From Pseudarthrobacter sp. SSS035 (GTDB lineage Bacteria > Actinomycetota > Actinomycetes > Actinomycetales > Micrococcaceae): a stretch of DNA of 64,000 nucleotides. The position numbers were made by a program, and so were the translations under genes. The stretch spans positions 3,410,001-3,474,000 of the forward strand of contig NZ_CP096882.1 in NCBI RefSeq assembly GCF_023273875.1, read 5' to 3'. The notes beneath the pieces were generated by a model, which was not told the DNA's origin, did no database searches, and worked only from the letters and a program-made list of their open reading frames with translations. Positions 53,037-61,534 of this stretch are shown here, piece by piece (position 1 is the stretch's first letter; every line of letters begins with the position of its first letter).

Positions 53037-53942
53037 GTGACTACCACTCAGCAGACAGTACGCAAGGCCGTTATTCCCGCTGCCGGACTCGGCACCAGGT
53101 TCCTGCCGGCCACAAAAGCCATGCCCAAGGAAATGCTCCCGGTTGTGGACAAGCCGGCCATCCAGTACGTGGTTGAAGAGGCTGTCAATGTTGGCCTTAA
53201 CGACATCCTGATGATCACGGGACGCAACAAGCGTGCCCTGGAGGACCACTTCGACAGGGTTCCTTCGTTGGAGGACACCCTGGAAGCCAAGGGCGATCTG
53301 GCGAAGCTTGAGTCTATCCAGGCAGCCAGCAACCTCGGTGACATCCACTACGTCCGCCAGGGTGACCCCAACGGCCTGGGCCACGCAGTACTGCGTGCAA
53401 AGCAGCACGTCGGCAACGAACCGTTTGCCGTGCTCCTCGGCGATGACCTGATCGATGCCCGGGACGAACTCCTCAGCACCATGATCGAAGTCCAGTCCAA
53501 GACCGGCGGATCGGTGGTGGCCCTCATTGAGGTGGAACCCTCCCAGATCAGTGCCTACGGATGTGCCGACGTGCAGGAGATCGCCGGTGAAGACTACGTC
53601 AGGATCAACAAGCTCGTCGAAAAGCCCAGCGTGGACGAGGCGCCCTCAAACCTGGCCGTCATCGGCCGCTACGTCCTCCACCCCGCAGTTTTTGATGTAC
53701 TCGAGCACACCGGCCCCGGCAGGGGCGGGGAAATCCAGCTGACCGACGCCCTGCAGGAACTGGCAGCCGGCGAAGGTGACGGCTACGGAGTTTACGGCGT
53801 GGTCTTCCGCGGCCGCCGCTACGACACCGGTGACAAGCTCAGCTACCTCAAGGCCTGCGTGCAGCTCGCCATTGACAGCGACGACCTCGGCCCCGGCCTG
53901 CGGGAGTGGCTGCCGGGCTTCACGGCCAGCCTCGCTAAATAG
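53037..53942 (+). CDS. galU: UTP-glucose-1-phosphate uridylyltransferase
   Basis: 301 residues, usual size. Makes UDP-glucose for cell-wall and exopolysaccharide synthesis. AVIPAAGLGTRFLPATKAMP is the nucleotide-binding signature, with KEMLPVVDKPAIQY next; VEKPSVDEAPSNLAVIGRY and GGEIQLTDALQEL are further GalU motifs. GTG 53037 is 6 bases after TAGATT (53025-53030), leaderless. A GNAT gene starts 5 bases after its stop. Confidence 0.96.
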   Translation: MTTTQQTVRKAVIPAAGLGTRFLPATKAMPKEMLPVVDKPAIQYVVEEAVNVGLNDILMITGRNKRALEDHFDRVPSLEDTLEAKGDLAKLESIQAASNLGDIHYVRQGDPNGLGHAVLRAKQHVGNEPFAVLLGDDLIDARDELLSTMIEVQSKTGGSVVALIEVEPSQISAYGCADVQEIAGEDYVRINKLVEKPSVDEAPSNLAVIGRYVLHPAVFDVLEHTGPGRGGEIQLTDALQELAAGEGDGYGVYGVVFRGRRYDTGDKLSYLKACVQLAIDSDDLGPGLREWLPGFTASLAK

Positions 53943-53947
53943 CTGCC

Positions 53948-54565
53948 GTGCGCCCCGGACCCATCTGGCCCGTAACACTCGAATGCGGCGACCTGCTCCT
54001 GCGCCCCATCCGGTACCGGGACAAGAAGGAATGGACCCACGTCCGGGGGCGCAACAGCGAGTGGCTGGCGCCCTGGGAAGCATCCAACCCGGCACCCGGA
54101 GGTGCGCTGCCTGATTACCGGCAGATGGTGCGGTCCTTGAAGATCCAGGCCGCCCAGGGGACGGCCCTGCCGTTCCTGATCACTGAGCGCACACCCAGGT
54201 TGGCCGCCCCGGTCATCGTTGGCCAGCTGACTGTGTCCTCGATTGTGTGGGGTTCGGCCATGATGGCGACACTGGGGTACTGGGTTGACCAGTCGCGCGC
54301 GGGTCACGGCATCGCACCCACGGCGGTGGCCATGGCCACTGACCATTGTTTCCAAGCCCTGGGCCTGCACCGGATGGAAATCAACATCCGGCCCGAGAAT
54401 GGCCCCAGCCTGCGCGTGGTTGAGAAGCTGGGATTCCGCGACGAAGGCTACCGTCCACGCTTCCTTCACATCAACGGGGAGTGGGCGGACCACCGGTCCT
54501 TCGCGCTGACCGCTGACGAGGTCCCGGAGGGGCTGCTCGCCCCGTGGCTCGCGTCCCGGTCCTGA
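53948..54565 (+). CDS. GNAT family acetyltransferase (RimJ/RimL-like)
   Basis: 205 residues. LLLRPIRYRDKKEWTHVR at the N-terminus, YWVDQSRAGHGIAPTAVAMA as the acetyl-CoA loop, and HRMEINIRPENGPSLRVVEK then FRDEGY give the RimJ/RimL group pattern (protein N-terminal or small-molecule acetylation). GTG 53948 is only 5 bases from galU and has no separate promoter visible, so the two are co-transcribed. Confidence 0.87.
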   Translation: MRPGPIWPVTLECGDLLLRPIRYRDKKEWTHVRGRNSEWLAPWEASNPAPGGALPDYRQMVRSLKIQAAQGTALPFLITERTPRLAAPVIVGQLTVSSIVWGSAMMATLGYWVDQSRAGHGIAPTAVAMATDHCFQALGLHRMEINIRPENGPSLRVVEKLGFRDEGYRPRFLHINGEWADHRSFALTADEVPEGLLAPWLASRS

Positions 54566-54689
54566 CCCGCCGGACCTGAACCGGCCATGGGTACTCCCAA
54601 GGTCATAAATCCAATGAATTGCCACGTTGCCGGCGACACACCGTGGCTAATGCGGGGGCGGCTGCCCTAATGCTCATACGGTTTTGATT

Positions 54690-55619
54690 GTGGACTTCCC
54701 CCTAAGCAGCTCAGTGATCCTTGTGGTTGCCGTTGTGCTCTGGATCGTATGGGTTGCGCCCTACGTTCTGCGGAACCGCCGGCACCAGGCCCAGGCCGCT
54801 GGCGACTTCCTTTCGGAAGTGCCAGCCATTGAATCATCGGACCCGAGAGCCGGGACGGTATTGAACATCGCCGCCCAGCAGGAGAAAGCCATGGAGATCA
54901 GGAAGAGCCCCGAAACCGCCACGGAAACGTCCCGCAATGCGACGACGCGCGGTACGTTCCGGATCCGCTATGGCAGGACAGGGATCGCCCTCGTTGGTGT
55001 CCTGGCGTTGCTGACCGCGTTTGTTTCGGGTGTTCTCCTGCCGTTCGGAATCGGAAGCGCCCTGCTGCCGGTCACCGGCCTTGCAGTTACGGTTGCGTCT
55101 GTGGCCCTGCTCCGCTCCCTGGCAGTTCGGGACCGCAAAGCAAAGGTGAACGCCGCGTTCCGCTCAGCGATGAGTGCCCCCGTGCGGCGTCAGGGATCTA
55201 TCGCCACGGACACCGCGGCGCGTCCGGCAGCCCGGCTGGAAAGCCGGCTCTTTGATGCAGAGGCCCACCAGCCCAAGCCGAAGCCTAAGCCCCTTACCGC
55301 GATGGAGCTCCGGGAAGCCGCACTGGCTGTTGCGGTAGCCGCCGGAGATGCCAGCGCCGCCGCCGCTTCGCTGGCGCCGGCCGTCACAACCTGGGAACCG
55401 GTGGACGTGCCAAGGCCGGTGTACGTTGAGGCTGCCAAGGCCGAGCGTCCGGCGCCCCAGCCGCTTGACCTTCCCGAGGCGCCCAAAGCCGTCGGTAAGC
55501 CGTCCCTGAAGCAGGGCGTTCCCGCAGCCGCGCCCGGCGCGCCCGCCGCCAAACCCCTCACCAAGGCGCAGAGCGCCCTGAGCAACCTCGACGACGTCCT
55601 GCAGCGCCGCCGCGCCTGA
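54690..55619 (+). CDS. Membrane protein with long polar C-terminus, function unknown
   Basis: 309 residues. Helix 1 SSVILVVAVVLWIVWVAPYVL is at the N-terminus; after about 60 polar residues two closely spaced helices occur: TGIALVGVLALLTAFVSGVL and GSALLPVTGLAVTVASVALL. The last ~170 residues are Ala/Pro/Lys-rich with a repeated Pro-Lys run, probably disordered and cytoplasmic. No family recognised. GTG 54690 was chosen over an earlier TTG because TACGGT (54677-54682) is exactly 7 bases upstream. Confidence 0.78.
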   Translation: MDFPLSSSVILVVAVVLWIVWVAPYVLRNRRHQAQAAGDFLSEVPAIESSDPRAGTVLNIAAQQEKAMEIRKSPETATETSRNATTRGTFRIRYGRTGIALVGVLALLTAFVSGVLLPFGIGSALLPVTGLAVTVASVALLRSLAVRDRKAKVNAAFRSAMSAPVRRQGSIATDTAARPAARLESRLFDAEAHQPKPKPKPLTAMELREAALAVAVAAGDASAAAASLAPAVTTWEPVDVPRPVYVEAAKAERPAPQPLDLPEAPKAVGKPSLKQGVPAAAPGAPAAKPLTKAQSALSNLDDVLQRRRA

Positions 55620-55681
55620 TACCTCACCGGGTTCGCCCGAAGCAGACCCAACCGCCCATCAGTCCGGGCGCGGAGTGTCAA

Positions 55682-55711
55682 TTCGCAATGCGGGACGAAA
55701 ATTTGTAGCCT
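55682..55711 (+). promoter_or_regulatory. Possible tRNA-Ala promoter
   Basis: TTCGCA (55682-55687) and TAGCCT (55706-55711) with an 18-base spacer, about 46 bases before the tRNA. Hexamers match the consensus only partly. Confidence 0.35.
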
Positions 55712-55757
55712 AAGGTCACCGGTACCGCCGTTCCTTCCCAGGGACCCAGACTGTTCC

Positions 55758-55830
55758 GGGGCTATAGCTCAGTTGGTAGAGCGCTTCGTTCGCATCGAAG
55801 AGGTCAGGAGTTCGAATCTCCTTAGCTCCA
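55758..55830 (+). tRNA. tRNA-Ala, anticodon CGC
   Basis: A complete cloverleaf of 73 bases: acceptor GGGGCTA pairs with TAGCTCC, including the G3.U70 wobble that is the alanine identity element. The D arm carries AGCTCAGTTGGTAGAGC; the anticodon stem CTTCG/CGAAG holds the loop TTCGCAT with anticodon CGC; the T arm has GGAGTTCGAATCTCC. Discriminator A; CCA is not encoded. It reads GCG codons. Confidence 0.97.
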
Positions 55831-55901
55831 CACATCATCTGTCTGGCCAGAACTGTGTTTCGCAGGCCCGCAGCTAGCTAGCACTGGATTGGACACCATC
55901 A

Positions 55902-57497
55902 ATGAGTTTGATCCGGCTGAACGACGTCAACGTGAGCTTTGACAAAACCCAGGTTCTCCGCGAAGCCTTTTTCAAGCTTGAAGCCGGGGACAGGGTCGGC
56001 CTGATCGGCAAGAACGGTTCGGGCAAGTCCACCATCCTGAAGCTGATCCAGGGCCAGGTGGCTCCTGATTCCGGGACCGTCGCCGTCGAGCTCGGAACCA
56101 AGGCCGCCTACTTCTCCCAGTTCTCGGAGCTGAACGGCGAATCCACCATCGCGGAGGTCCTGGACGGGCTGTTCGCCCATGTGAAGGAGATCGAAGCCGA
56201 GCTCGCAGGCATCGACGCGGCCATCGCCGCCGACTCCTCGGACGCAGCACGGCTGGATGAACTGATCCACCGCCAGTCCGAACTCTTTGAGGCGATGGAC
56301 AGGCTGGATGGCTGGGACTACCAGCGCAGCATCGACAAAGTGCTCACCACCCTCGGCTTCAGCGACCACCACCGCACCTGCGCCATCGATGAACTCTCCG
56401 GCGGCTGGCGGAACCGGGCAGCGCTGGCAAAGATCCTGCTGGAAGCCCCGGATGTCCTCCTGCTTGATGAACCCACCAACTACCTTGACGTGGCCGGCGT
56501 CGAATGGCTGGAAGGCTGGTTCCGGACCTTCAAAGGCGCTGCGATCATCGTCTCGCACGACCGGAAGTTCCTGGACTCCGTTGTCACCCGGATCATCGAA
56601 GTGGAGAACTTCCACCTCCACGAATACCCGGGCAACTTCGCCGAATACGTGGTGGCGAAGCAGTTCAAGCTCAAGAGCCTGGAGAGCCAGTTCGTTCACG
56701 AGTCCGAGCTGCTGGCCTTCGAGGCCGAAGGCATCTCCGACCGGCGGGAAGCGGCCAAGGCGGCAGGCAAGGGACTGGCAAACCAGCTGGCCAGGATCAA
56801 GAAGTCCCGGGCGCCCCGGCCCGTGGACCAGATCATCACGGAGATATACGGCGGCCTGTACGTCAAGGATGTCCTGTGCCGGGTGGAGTCCCTGAGCAAG
56901 GCCTACGGCGGCCGGACGCTGTTCAGCGGCCTCAGTTTCGAGATCGGGCGCGGTAACCGCATCGCCGTCGTCGGATCCAACGGCAGCGGCAAGACCACGT
57001 TGCTCAGGGCGCTCACCGGCGAAGAGCCGGCCGATTCTGGCAGCGTGGCCTGGGCCAAGGGCGCCGGAATGGTCTCCTACAACCAGGTGCTGGAGGAACT
57101 GGACGACGACGACACGGTCACCCATGCGGTCAACGCGATGCCTGACAGCCTGGCCCTGACTGCGACGAAGAAGTCGGTGAACAGGTTCCTTGCCATGTTC
57201 CAGTTCTCCGAAGCTGATCTGAAGCAGAAGATCGGCAACCTCTCAGGCGGCCAGCGTGCCCGCGTGGCCATGGCCCAATGCCTGCTCTCGGGTGCTTCGG
57301 TGCTGCTGCTGGATGAGCCCACCAACCACCTGGACCTCTCCAGCACCCAGGTTATGGAGCGTGCCCTGCTGCATTTCCCGGGAGCAGTGGTGGTGGTCAG
57401 CCACGACCGCTTCTTCACCGACAAGATTGCCAACCGCCGGCTGGTATTCAGCGCTGCAGACTCAGGTCACGGGAGTGTGGAACTCCACGTCGCCTGA
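55902..57497 (+). CDS. ABC-F family ATPase
   Basis: 531 residues, two NBDs and no membrane domain. NBD1: IGKNGSGKSTILKLIQG, LSGGWRNRAALAKILLE, VLLLDEPTNYLD. NBD2: VGSNGSGKTTLLRALTG, LSGGQRARVAMAQCLLS, VLLLDEPTNHLD. The linker (about 230-320) is charged and helical. Both sites look competent. ABC-F proteins act on the ribosome in translation control or antibiotic resistance; which applies cannot be read here. ATG 55902 lies 71 bases after tRNA-Ala. Confidence 0.93.
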   Translation: MSLIRLNDVNVSFDKTQVLREAFFKLEAGDRVGLIGKNGSGKSTILKLIQGQVAPDSGTVAVELGTKAAYFSQFSELNGESTIAEVLDGLFAHVKEIEAELAGIDAAIAADSSDAARLDELIHRQSELFEAMDRLDGWDYQRSIDKVLTTLGFSDHHRTCAIDELSGGWRNRAALAKILLEAPDVLLLDEPTNYLDVAGVEWLEGWFRTFKGAAIIVSHDRKFLDSVVTRIIEVENFHLHEYPGNFAEYVVAKQFKLKSLESQFVHESELLAFEAEGISDRREAAKAAGKGLANQLARIKKSRAPRPVDQIITEIYGGLYVKDVLCRVESLSKAYGGRTLFSGLSFEIGRGNRIAVVGSNGSGKTTLLRALTGEEPADSGSVAWAKGAGMVSYNQVLEELDDDDTVTHAVNAMPDSLALTATKKSVNRFLAMFQFSEADLKQKIGNLSGGQRARVAMAQCLLSGASVLLLDEPTNHLDLSSTQVMERALLHFPGAVVVVSHDRFFTDKIANRRLVFSAADSGHGSVELHVA

Positions 57498-57515
57498 GGC
57501 CCGGCGGAGCCCGGG

Positions 57516-57533
57516 GGCCCGCGGCCGCGGGCC
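57516..57533. terminator. GC palindrome between ABC-F and corA genes
   Basis: GGCCCGCGG followed directly by CCGCGGGCC, a perfect 18-base palindrome in the short gap between these convergent genes; its last base is the final base of the corA stop codon. Confidence 0.55.
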
Positions 57534-58528
57534 TACAGCCAGCCTTTCCTCTTGAAAATGGCGTACATCAGGCCTGCGGTGCCCGCCATCAGCGCGATAG
57601 CCATCGGGTAGCCAATGACCCAGTGGAGTTCGGGCATGTGGTCGAAGTTCATTCCGTAGACCCCTGCTACGAAGGACGGTGCAAAGAAGATCGCCGCCCA
57701 GGAGGAGATCTTCTTCACCTGTTCGTTCTGTTTGGCGCTGGCCTCATTCTGCCGGTTGGCGGTCAGCGTTCCGTCCAGCGTGAGGGCGTTCTGCAACAGA
57801 TCACGGAATGAATCGGCGCGCGAGATGACCCGCTCCACATGGTCCTCCACGTCCCGCAGGCTGTGCTGCAGTTCAGAGTCCACGCCGTACTTTTCAAAGC
57901 CACGCTTGAGCTGCTGCATCATGTCCGGCAGGGGATGGATGGCGCGCTGGAACTGGATGACTTCGCGGGCCAGTTCATAGATGCGGCGGGAGACGGTGCT
58001 GTCCCCGCTGAAGAGCTGGTCCTCGATCTCGTCAATGTCGTTTTCCAGCCCGGCCACTACCGGTGCGTAGTCGTCCACCACCAGGTCCAGCAGCGCGTAG
58101 AGAACGGCTTCCGGGCCGTGCCGGAGCAGGTCGGGTCGGCCTTCCAGGCGCCGCCTGACCCGGGCAACGCCGGCCATTTCGGCGTGGCGGATGGTGACCA
58201 CAAAATTCCGGCCGGTGAAGATGTGCAGCTCGCCGAACTCCACGGTCTCGGTGGCGTCCAGGTACCGCGCCGGGCGGAGCACCGTAAAGAGGTTGTCCTC
58301 GTAGCGTTCAAGCTTGGGCCGCTGGTGCGCCGAGATGGCGTCCTCCACCGCCAGGGCGTGCAGCCCGAATTCGGTGGCAACGGCCGTCATTTCCGCCGCC
58401 GTGGGCCGGTACAACCCGATCCAGGCCATGCCCCCGTGCTCGGCGAGGGTTTCGAAAGTCTGTTCCAGGCTCTCGGGTTCCGCGCTGCGTACGCCGTCCA
58501 CGTAGACGGCATTGTCGATGATGGTCAC
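57533..58528 (-). CDS. corA: CorA family magnesium/cobalt transporter
   Basis: 331 residues. A large cytoplasmic N-terminal domain with a long helix, then two C-terminal membrane helices (WAAIFFAPSFVAGVYGMNF and WVIGYPMAIALMAGTAGLMYAIF). The CorA signature YGMNF closes helix 1 and MPELHW is the outer loop. Homopentameric Mg2+/Co2+ channel. GTG 58528 begins one base after the stop of the DUF1761 gene, so the pair is translationally linked; a GTG at 58555 would overlap it. Confidence 0.94.
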   Translation of the reverse strand: MTIIDNAVYVDGVRSAEPESLEQTFETLAEHGGMAWIGLYRPTAAEMTAVATEFGLHALAVEDAISAHQRPKLERYEDNLFTVLRPARYLDATETVEFGELHIFTGRNFVVTIRHAEMAGVARVRRRLEGRPDLLRHGPEAVLYALLDLVVDDYAPVVAGLENDIDEIEDQLFSGDSTVSRRIYELAREVIQFQRAIHPLPDMMQQLKRGFEKYGVDSELQHSLRDVEDHVERVISRADSFRDLLQNALTLDGTLTANRQNEASAKQNEQVKKISSWAAIFFAPSFVAGVYGMNFDHMPELHWVIGYPMAIALMAGTAGLMYAIFKRKGWL

Positions 58529-58529
58529 G

Positions 58530-58955
58530 TCAGGACATTGCCCCGATGATCGCACCGGCCACCGTCATGGCGAGCAGATCGTGTCCGGAATCGATCAGGG
58601 TGACCGTCGTCGGCCGGCCGGCGAAGCCGTTATGGATGACGTGCCCGCCGGCGCGGAACACCAGCGCGAGCACCAGGGCGAACCCGCCGCCCGCCGCGGC
58701 GTTGTCCAGGCCCAGTTTGCTGATCAGGACGGCCAGCAGGACGGCGGTCAGGGCAGCGGTGAACATCATGGGAACCCAGATTCCCGCGCCGCCGCTGATG
58801 TTCTTGAGGTCCTCTTCAGTCTTTCCGATGGCGGCCATCCACCGCTTACCCAGCACGGCCGGCAGGTACCAGACGAAGCCGATGGCCATGCTCGAAATGA
58901 AGGCCAGCGCCACGGCGAACCAGTTGATCTGTGAAATATGCGAAAGCCAATCCAT
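58530..58955 (-). CDS. DUF1761 membrane protein
   Basis: 141 residues with four hydrophobic segments, first FAVALAFISSMAIGFVWYLP. GFVWYLPAVLGKRWMAAIG and HVIHNGFAGRPTTVTLIDSGH are typical of DUF1761, whose function is unknown. ATG 58955 lies 6 bases after TAGGAT (58967-58962). Upstream partner of corA in a two-gene unit. Confidence 0.87.
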   Translation of the reverse strand: MDWLSHISQINWFAVALAFISSMAIGFVWYLPAVLGKRWMAAIGKTEEDLKNISGGAGIWVPMMFTAALTAVLLAVLISKLGLDNAAAGGGFALVLALVFRAGGHVIHNGFAGRPTTVTLIDSGHDLLAMTVAGAIIGAMS

Positions 58956-58964
58956 GCTCGAATC

Positions 58965-59501
58965 CTAACTGCCTTCGGCGGGCCCGCCGCCGCGCCCGGT
59001 CAATTGCTTGGGCCGTGTTGGGGTACCGGGCACGGCCTGTGCGAGGCGCCTGATCAGGGGTTCGGTCCGGTAAGGAATATGGGTGTGGAGAGCCAGGACA
59101 GTTTCGGTCCGGATGACGCCCTTGATGCGGAGGATCTGGCGGAGGGCGGACTGCAGGTTGTGCGTATCGGTGGCCACCACACGGCACCACACGTCACCTC
59201 GCCCCGAGATCTCATGGACTTCCAGGACCTGGGGGAGCAGCCGGAGGGCGCCCACGACTCCGTCCAGCTCCCGGTGTGTCACTTCGATCGTGACGAAGGC
59301 GACGACGTCGTACCCCACGGCCTCGAGGTCGATCTCGCGGCCGCCGTCGTGCAGCACCCCGGCCCGGAGCAGGCGCCGGACCCGCGACTGCGCTGTGTTG
59401 CGCGCAATCCCCAGCGCCTCGGCCAACTCGCCGATCTGGATGCGGGGATCGTGGATGAGTTCGAGCAGGATCTTCAGGTCAGTGGGGTCAAGGGTAGGCA
59501 A
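58965..59501 (-). CDS. Lrp/AsnC family transcriptional regulator
   Basis: 178 residues. N-terminal HTH: LDPTDLKILLELIHDPR, then IGELAEALGIARNTAQSRVRRL; the C-terminal RAM domain includes VVAFVTIEVTHRELDGVVG and VHEISGRGDVWCRVVATD. Probably an amino-acid-responsive regulator of the divergent MFS gene. The start is uncertain: TTG 59501 gives the usual PTLDPTDLKIL N-terminus; another TTG at 59585 would add 28 residues without family character. Confidence 0.88.
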   Translation of the reverse strand: MPTLDPTDLKILLELIHDPRIQIGELAEALGIARNTAQSRVRRLLRAGVLHDGGREIDLEAVGYDVVAFVTIEVTHRELDGVVGALRLLPQVLEVHEISGRGDVWCRVVATDTHNLQSALRQILRIKGVIRTETVLALHTHIPYRTEPLIRRLAQAVPGTPTRPKQLTGRGGGPAEGS

Positions 59502-59668
59502 ACTGTCACTTTCAGTTATTGGACATACCGGAATTTGCGGATTTTGATCAAGTATTCCACTAACAAACGTCGAATCAGTCAGCAATGAAGCATTCTTTAG
59601 GTATCAATTTCCCCCGGGGCGGCCTCCCACAAGGACCTCCCTCCCCGGTCGACGCCAAGGCAGCGCCA

Positions 59669-60913
59669 ATGACAGTCTTCAATGAACTCCGCATGCGTCC
59701 GGCCACCGCCGGGCGCCAGGGCTGGGATGCATCCACCACCGCACGGCTGGTGATGGCCGGCGCCGTCATCTTCACCTTGTTGGTCGGTGCGAACCTGGCC
59801 ACGCCCCTGTATACGCTGCTCCAGGCAAACCTTGGCCTCTCGGCACTTGGCGTCACGGCGGCCTTTGCCAGCTATGTCCTGGCCCTGGTGGCAACGCTGA
59901 TGCTGGCCGGGCACTGGTCGGACCACATCGGCCGGCGGGCGGCGCTCATCCTGGCTGTACTCGCCGGACTGGCGGGCAGCTGGGTCTTCTCGCAGGCCGA
60001 AAACCTGGTGGCGCTCTCTGCCGGACGGGCCCTTCAGGGTGTGGCCGTTGCCCTGGCCACGGGTGCCAGCGCCGCCGCACTGCGGGAACTGCTCCCGACC
60101 CGGCCGGAGTGGGCCACCCGTTTCACCCTGCTGGCGACGGCGGGAGGCGTGGCAGCCGGTCCCGTCATCGGCGGCCTGCTGTCGCTGCTGCCCGGGCCCA
60201 CCACGGCCCCGTACTATGTTCACTCGCTCGTCCTGGCGGCAATGCTCGTGCCGCTGTACCTGCTTCAGGCCCGGCCGGCCATCAAGCCTCCGGTCGGCCG
60301 GCGGCCCGTCCTGGTCCTGGCTCCCCGCCGGCCTTCGGTATCCACCGAGGCGAGGGGCGCTTTCTGGCTTGCGGCCGCCGTCGGCTTCCTCAGCTTCTCC
60401 GTCTTTGGATTTTGCCTGTCGCTGGCACCGGCCTACTTCGCCCCGATCCTTCAGACCGATTCACGGCCGTTGATCGGCGCCCTGGCCGGGATGACGCTCG
60501 CCGCCTCCGCGCTGAGCCAGGTGCTGTCCGTGCGGGGCCGCTTTGTGGTGCCCGCGGGCCTGGCGGTCCTGGGCGCCTCGGTGCTGCTCCTGGCTGCCGC
60601 GGCCGCCTGGAGCAGTCCGCTGCTGCTCGCCGCCGCCAGCGTCTGCGCGGGGCTGGGCCAGGGGGTCGCCTTCCGGACGGTTTTTAATGATGTGGCCGCC
60701 AAGGTGGAATCGTCACAGCACGCCCAGGTCATCAGCACCGTTTATGTCATCACGTACCTGGGCAGCGCCGTGCCGGTCATCGGGCTGGGCTGGGCCACCG
60801 CGGTGTTCGGGCTGCCGACGGCGGTCGCGGGCTTCGTGGTGCTGTGCAGCGCCGCCGCACTGGCGCTGTCCGCCGTCACGCTTCGGACGGCCCTGCAGCG
60901 GCGGACAGCCTAG
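59669..60913 (+). CDS. MFS transporter (drug or metabolite exporter)
   Basis: 414 residues, about 12 hydrophobic segments, beginning RLVMAGAVIFTLLVGANLATPL. GHWSDHIGRRAALIL is the MFS motif A between helices 2 and 3, and GRALQGVAVALATGASAAAL lies in helix 4. No substrate marker. ATG 59669 with AAGG about 9 bases upstream is preferred over the ATG at 59585, which would add a non-hydrophobic leader. Flanked by two AsnC-type regulator genes, a common arrangement for amino acid exporters. Confidence 0.88.
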   Translation: MTVFNELRMRPATAGRQGWDASTTARLVMAGAVIFTLLVGANLATPLYTLLQANLGLSALGVTAAFASYVLALVATLMLAGHWSDHIGRRAALILAVLAGLAGSWVFSQAENLVALSAGRALQGVAVALATGASAAALRELLPTRPEWATRFTLLATAGGVAAGPVIGGLLSLLPGPTTAPYYVHSLVLAAMLVPLYLLQARPAIKPPVGRRPVLVLAPRRPSVSTEARGAFWLAAAVGFLSFSVFGFCLSLAPAYFAPILQTDSRPLIGALAGMTLAASALSQVLSVRGRFVVPAGLAVLGASVLLLAAAAAWSSPLLLAAASVCAGLGQGVAFRTVFNDVAAKVESSQHAQVISTVYVITYLGSAVPVIGLGWATAVFGLPTAVAGFVVLCSAAALALSAVTLRTALQRRTA

Positions 60914-61413
60914 TCCGGCAGCGGGCCGTGGTTCCCCTGGATGTGCTCAAAGACGAGGGTGGTCTCGGTGTGGCCCACCACGGGGTCGGTGGCGAGATTG
61001 TCCAGGACCCAGTCCCGCAGGTCCTCGGTGCTGGCAACGGCGATGTGCAGCAGGTAATCCACGGAGCCTGACGTGTGGAAAGTGGAGAGGACCGCGGGCA
61101 GGTGCGGAACACGGGCTGTAAAGCGGTCGATCTGGTCTCTGTCGTGGGCCCGCAACCGGACTGCCACAAGCGCCTGGACGGACCTGCCGATGGCCGAGAG
61201 GCTGAGCTTCGCCTCAAATCCTTGGACAATGCCACGTTCGGACAAAGCGCGGGTCCGCATGAGCGCGGTGGACGGTGCAATGCCCACAAGTTCTGCCAAC
61301 TGCTTGTTGGAGATCCGTGCATCGTCCACCAAGGCGGCCAGAAGCCGTTCATCAATGGCATCCAGCGGCTCAAAGTGGCTGGCCGGCCGGATGCTTTTTG
61401 GGTTGCTGCTCAT
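60910..61413 (-). CDS. Lrp/AsnC family transcriptional regulator
   Basis: 167 residues. HTH: LDAIDERLLAALVDDARISNKQ, LAELVGIAPSTALMRTRALSERG; RAM domain with VQALVAVRLRAHDRDQIDRF and HTSGSVDYLLHIAVAS. A distinct paralogue of the regulator at 58965 (different HTH sequence). ATG 61413 follows AAGGAG. Its end overlaps the MFS gene by 4 bases. Confidence 0.93.
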   Translation of the reverse strand: MSSNPKSIRPASHFEPLDAIDERLLAALVDDARISNKQLAELVGIAPSTALMRTRALSERGIVQGFEAKLSLSAIGRSVQALVAVRLRAHDRDQIDRFTARVPHLPAVLSTFHTSGSVDYLLHIAVASTEDLRDWVLDNLATDPVVGHTETTLVFEHIQGNHGPLPD

Positions 61414-61514
61414 GGAATCTCCTTGAATGTCCGTCAGTTCATCCTAGACGCCGGATTCCTGTTGATCACCCCGGAACGCAACCTTCCCTGCCGAACAATC
61501 GCCAGACACACGTG

Positions 61515-61527
61515 CCATTTAATGGCG
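61515..61527. other. 13-base palindrome near the end of the YnfM-like gene
   Basis: GCCATT-T-AATGGC in the 121-base gap between an AsnC-type gene (start 61413) and the MFS gene (stop 61535). It could be a regulator site or terminator part; nothing else is seen in the gap. Confidence 0.3.
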
Positions 61528-61534
61528 GATAGTT

